Source: Shuttleworthella satelles DSM 14600
Lineage (GTDB): Bacteria; Bacillota; Clostridia; Lachnospirales; Lachnospiraceae
Direction of reading: 5' to 3'
Length of the DNA: 64,000 nucleotides
NCBI RefSeq assembly: GCF_000160115.1
Contig: NZ_GG665866.1
Coordinates: forward strand, 1,166,825-1,230,824
Each line of letters opens with the position of its first letter. The stretch's first letter is position 1. Both the position numbers and the translations under genes were made by a program. Under the pieces are notes generated by a model. The model saw only the letters and a program-made list of their open reading frames with translations, was not told the DNA's origin and made no database searches. Shown piece after piece: positions 61,059 through 64,000 of the stretch.

Positions 61059-61403
61059 CTACTCCGCCTCGATCTCCTTGATAATGAACTCGTTGCCCTG
61101 AACAAGCCAGGTCTGATCCGAACCGCAGCTGGGGCAGATCTTCCCATGCTCCACTGTCCCGTAGTCCTGCCCGCAGCCATCGCAATGGGAGACAGCCGGA
61201 ATGGTCTCAATGTTCATCCTGGCTCCGCGCAGAAGGTCCCGCTTGTCAGCCGCCCAGCGCCAGCAGTCCAAAAGATAGTCCGGAATGACGGTCGACACTT
61301 CTCCCAGCTGCAGAGTGACAGCGCTGATTTTCTCGACCTGATTCTCCTCAGCGACCTGGGTCAGCTGATCTACAATGTGAAATACGACCCCGAGCTCGTG
61401 CAT
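61059..61403 (-). CDS. hypA: Hydrogenase nickel-insertion protein HypA
   Basis: 114-residue nickel chaperone. The N-terminal MHELGVVFHIV carries the Ni-binding Met-His-Glu. The zinc site is CDGCGQDYG with CPSCGSD. It starts at the base after the oxidoreductase stop (TAAATG), so it is coupled to that gene. No hypB or NiFe hydrogenase is in view. Confidence 0.94.
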   Translation of the reverse strand: MHELGVVFHIVDQLTQVAEENQVEKISAVTLQLGEVSTVIPDYLLDCWRWAADKRDLLRGARMNIETIPAVSHCDGCGQDYGTVEHGKICPSCGSDQTWLVQGNEFIIKEIEAE

Positions 61404-64000
61404 TTATTTCTTCTTTCCAAACTTGATATGGATGGCCTGCTTGGCGGCATAGGGCAGAATATATTTCATCTTGTCCTCCGCCACATGCATTTCAGAGCAT
61501 TCCGGCCGGTCACGGTGAATTGTAATCGCGTCGAACTCGCACTTGGTCGTACAGATGCCGCAGCCGACACAGCGATTCGGATCGACAATACTGGCTCCAC
61601 AGGAGAGACAGCGGGCGGTCTCCGCCCTGACCTGGTCCTCCGTAAAGGTCAGCTTTGACTCACGGAAGGATTTCTTCCAGTCCCTGCCTTCGGGATCTCT
61701 CCCCTCTTGATAGTGAACCTCCTGACGTCCCGCGTGATCATAGTCATCGATGCGAATGTCGTCCTTGTCCAGCATGTTGAACTCCCAGCGGTTCCTCCCG
61801 ATGGTGAGTGTAGAGTGGGGCTGAACAAAGCGGTGCAGAGAGGTCGCCGCCTTCTTTCCGGCAGCAATGGCGTCAATCGCGAAGCTTGGGCCTGTATAGA
61901 CATCACCTCCGACGAAAATATCGGATTGTGCCGTCTGATAGGTGACCGGGTCAGCCACTGCCCCCTGTCCTCTTCCCAGCTCTACCTTGGATCCCGCCAG
62001 CAGATCTCCCCAGAGAATTGACTGGCCTACGGATAAGAAGAGATGGCGGCAGGAGACTGTCATGGTGTCGTCTTCATCGTACTCGGGCGCGAAGCGATGC
62101 TGGTCATCGAAGACCCGGATACAGCGCTTGAATACGACCCCGCTGACCCGACCGTCCTCTGTCAGAATTTCCTTGGGTCCCCAGCCGGGATTGATTTGAA
62201 TATCTTCCTCCTCGGCCTCTTTGATCTCCTCCGAGGAGGCGGGCATGATCTCTCTGGACTCCAGACAAAACATGGAGATTTTGGCCTCCCCGCAGCGGCC
62301 GGCAGACCTGGCCACATCAATGGCCACATTTCCTCCGCCGATGACGACGACATCTCCTCGGATGTCAAATGCCTTCTTCTCTCCGACCTCTCTTAAGAAA
62401 TCGACCGCGGTCATCACTCCCTCGGCGTCCTCGTGGTCAAGACCGAGTCCTCTGCCCCCCTGACAGCCGATCGCCAGGTAAAATCCCCGGTAACCCTGTG
62501 CCCTGAGCTCATCCAGACTGATGTCCTTACCTACCTCCACCCCATACTGAATCTCGACTCCCATGGCCTTGATAATCTCAACCTCGGCCAGGATGACATC
62601 CTTCTCCAGCTTGTAGGACGGGATCCCATAGGTCAGCATCCCGCCGGGCATGGCATTCTTCTCAAATATGGTCGGCGCGTACCCCATCTGTGCCAGATAA
62701 AAGGCACAGGAGAGTCCGGCAGGGCCTGCGCCCACAATGGCGATTTTTTCGTCAAAATGGCCCTTTGTCGCGGGAACAACCTTCTTTGGGATATAACGGG
62801 TCTCTTCCTTCAGGTCCAGATCGGCCAGGAATTTCTTGACCTCATCAATTGCGACCGGATCATCGACCCTTCCTCTGGTACACTCGCTCTCGCACCTGCG
62901 GTTACAGATTCTTCCGCAAATGGCAGGCAAGGGGTTGTTCTTCTTGATGAGAGCCAGAGCCTCCTGATAGCGCCCCTGCGCCGCCATCTTCAGATAGCCC
63001 TGGACGGCGATATGAGCTGGGCAGGCAGTCTTGCAGGGAGCGGTGCCGGACTCATGGCTGTTCACCCGGTTGTCATCCCTGTAGTTTTCATTCCACATCT
63101 CCTTTCCCCACTTATGCTCAGAGGGAAGGACCTGTCTCGGATAGCTGACCTCTGTTCCATCCGCCCTGCAGAGCTTCTGTCCCAGCTTCAGGGCCCCTGC
63201 CGGACAGTACTCGACGCAGCGTCCGCAGGCCACACATTTCTCCTTGTCTACATGGGCCACGTAGGCGGACCTTGACATATTGGGCGTATTAAAGAGCTGG
63301 GAAGTTCTAAGAGCGTAGCAGACATTGACATTGCAGTTGCAGATCGCAAAGATCTTATCCTCTCCGTCAATATTGGTAATCTGATGGACGAAGCCGTTAT
63401 CCTCTCCCTTCTGGAAAATCTCTAAGGCCTCCTCTTTCGTGATATAGCGGCCGCCCTTATTGGTCTCCACCACATAGTCCGCCATATCCCCTACCGCGAT
63501 ACACCAGTCCGCCGGATCGTCGGCACAGCCCTCATCATAGGTCTTTCTGGACATGCGGCAGGAGCAGGGAGAAGCGGCATACTTTCCCTCGTACTTGTCC
63601 AGCCAGTGGCTGATATGCTCAATGGAGACGGAATGATCCTCCATTGCGATCGCCTTCTCGACGGGAATGACGTGCATGCCGATACCGGCTCCTCCCGGGG
63701 GAACCATAGGGGTCACCTTCTCCAGCGGCAAAAAGGTCATCCGCTCAAAGAAGCGGCCTAACTCCGGGTGTTCTTCCAGAAGGTCGGCATTCATGTTAGT
63801 GAACTCCCCGACTCCGGGCACAAACATAGGCACCTGCCAGCGCTTCTCATGTCCGGGGTTCTTGCCATCCAGGTTCTCCCAGTGATATTCCAGAAGCCCC
63901 GTGTAGGACATGTGAGACAGACAGTCCTCCAGGGTCTTGTCGTCCAGTCCGCTCAGTCGCTTGATCTCCGCAAAAGTTCTCGGCTTGCGGAGTCCCATCT
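61404..64000 (-). CDS. Multi-cluster Fe-S / FAD oxidoreductase (GltD-like), partial at 5' end
   Basis: At least 864 residues; the frame is open to the right edge and homologues have more N-terminal sequence, so the ATG at 63998 is probably internal. Order: N-terminal helical part; Cys-rich CSCRMSRKTYDEGCADDP; ferredoxin motif KCVACGRCVEYCPAGAL; GltD-type cluster region APCKTACPAHIAVQGY and CGRICNRRCESECTRG; FAD site IVGAGPAGLSCAFYLAQMG; NAD(P) site VVIGGGNVAIDVARSAG; C-terminal ferredoxin SIVDPNRCVGCGICTTKC. It likely moves electrons between NAD(P)H and ferredoxin-like partners. Coupled to hypA. Confidence 0.9.
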   Translation of the reverse strand, partial: MGLRKPRTFAEIKRLSGLDDKTLEDCLSHMSYTGLLEYHWENLDGKNPGHEKRWQVPMFVPGVGEFTNMNADLLEEHPELGRFFERMTFLPLEKVTPMVPPGGAGIGMHVIPVEKAIAMEDHSVSIEHISHWLDKYEGKYAASPCSCRMSRKTYDEGCADDPADWCIAVGDMADYVVETNKGGRYITKEEALEIFQKGEDNGFVHQITNIDGEDKIFAICNCNVNVCYALRTSQLFNTPNMSRSAYVAHVDKEKCVACGRCVEYCPAGALKLGQKLCRADGTEVSYPRQVLPSEHKWGKEMWNENYRDDNRVNSHESGTAPCKTACPAHIAVQGYLKMAAQGRYQEALALIKKNNPLPAICGRICNRRCESECTRGRVDDPVAIDEVKKFLADLDLKEETRYIPKKVVPATKGHFDEKIAIVGAGPAGLSCAFYLAQMGYAPTIFEKNAMPGGMLTYGIPSYKLEKDVILAEVEIIKAMGVEIQYGVEVGKDISLDELRAQGYRGFYLAIGCQGGRGLGLDHEDAEGVMTAVDFLREVGEKKAFDIRGDVVVIGGGNVAIDVARSAGRCGEAKISMFCLESREIMPASSEEIKEAEEEDIQINPGWGPKEILTEDGRVSGVVFKRCIRVFDDQHRFAPEYDEDDTMTVSCRHLFLSVGQSILWGDLLAGSKVELGRGQGAVADPVTYQTAQSDIFVGGDVYTGPSFAIDAIAAGKKAATSLHRFVQPHSTLTIGRNRWEFNMLDKDDIRIDDYDHAGRQEVHYQEGRDPEGRDWKKSFRESKLTFTEDQVRAETARCLSCGASIVDPNRCVGCGICTTKCEFDAITIHRDRPECSEMHVAEDKMKYILPYAAKQAIHIKFGKKK

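Noticed and set aside
1-64000. Mobile elements, prophage or integrase genes
   Set aside because: No transposase, integrase, recombinase or phage structural protein was recognised on either strand.

Overview
The window is a 64 kb stretch of a low-copy-repeat-rich, moderately high-GC Firmicute chromosome. Gram-positive-type PolC, CodY, DUF1292 and DUF5662 family proteins, and a DUF5716/DUF5717-type gene pair (family names from memory) all point to Clostridia, most likely a Lachnospiraceae relative. No phage, insertion sequence, CRISPR array or rRNA is visible. Nearly all genes lie on the minus strand, so transcription runs from high to low coordinates; only three genes (an RluA-type synthase, a DUF1292 protein and an aminotransferase) are on the plus strand.

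Region 1 (1-16.7 kb) is an anaerobic cobalamin operon. In transcription order it reads cobQ, cobT, cobU, cobS, a divergent second cobU, a cobC-like phosphatase, cbiB, cobD, cbiC, cbiD, cbiF, cbiG, cbiH, a cbiJ-cbiE-cbiT fusion, and cbiA, which is cut by the left edge. It covers most of the corrin ring, a,c-diamide, aminopropanol and lower-ligand steps. Cobalt chelatase, cbiL and the adenosyltransferase are not in view. No cobalamin riboswitch is recognisable upstream of cobQ. Region 2 (16.8-19.8 kb) holds two tRNA-Glu(CTC) genes, galE, and infC-rpmI-rplT behind a promoter and leader attenuator. Region 3 (19.9-34.5 kb) is pheA and the conserved run rpsB-tsf-pyrH-frr-uppS-cdsA-dxr-rseP-ispG-polC. 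Region 4 (34.6-40.7 kb) is comM-dprA-topA-codY.

Region 5 (40.8-47.1 kb) holds a pseudouridine synthase, DUF5662 and DUF1292 proteins, a UvrD-type helicase and gltX. Region 6 (47.2-54.2 kb) is the least understood part: a tightly coupled three-gene operon. It encodes a very large helical-repeat protein, an Hsp70/actin-fold protein with a degenerate phosphate loop, and a TPR-like protein. Its promoter overlaps, face to face, the promoter of a PLP aminotransferase on the other strand. Region 7 (54.2-64 kb) holds glycerate kinase, an unrecognised 111-residue protein, a glutathionylspermidine-synthase-family ATP-grasp protein preceded by a G10 tract, an NhaC-type antiporter, an M24 aminopeptidase P, HypA, and a large iron-sulfur flavoprotein cut by the right edge.

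The most striking genome-level trait is that many intergenic gaps carry a short tandem repeat. Each locus has its own unit (about 20 to 46 bp). Several arrays start inside the last codons of the upstream gene, and others carry ribosome binding sites or a terminator. Three cobalamin proteins (CbiA, CobD, CobT) also contain repeat-derived in-frame insertions.
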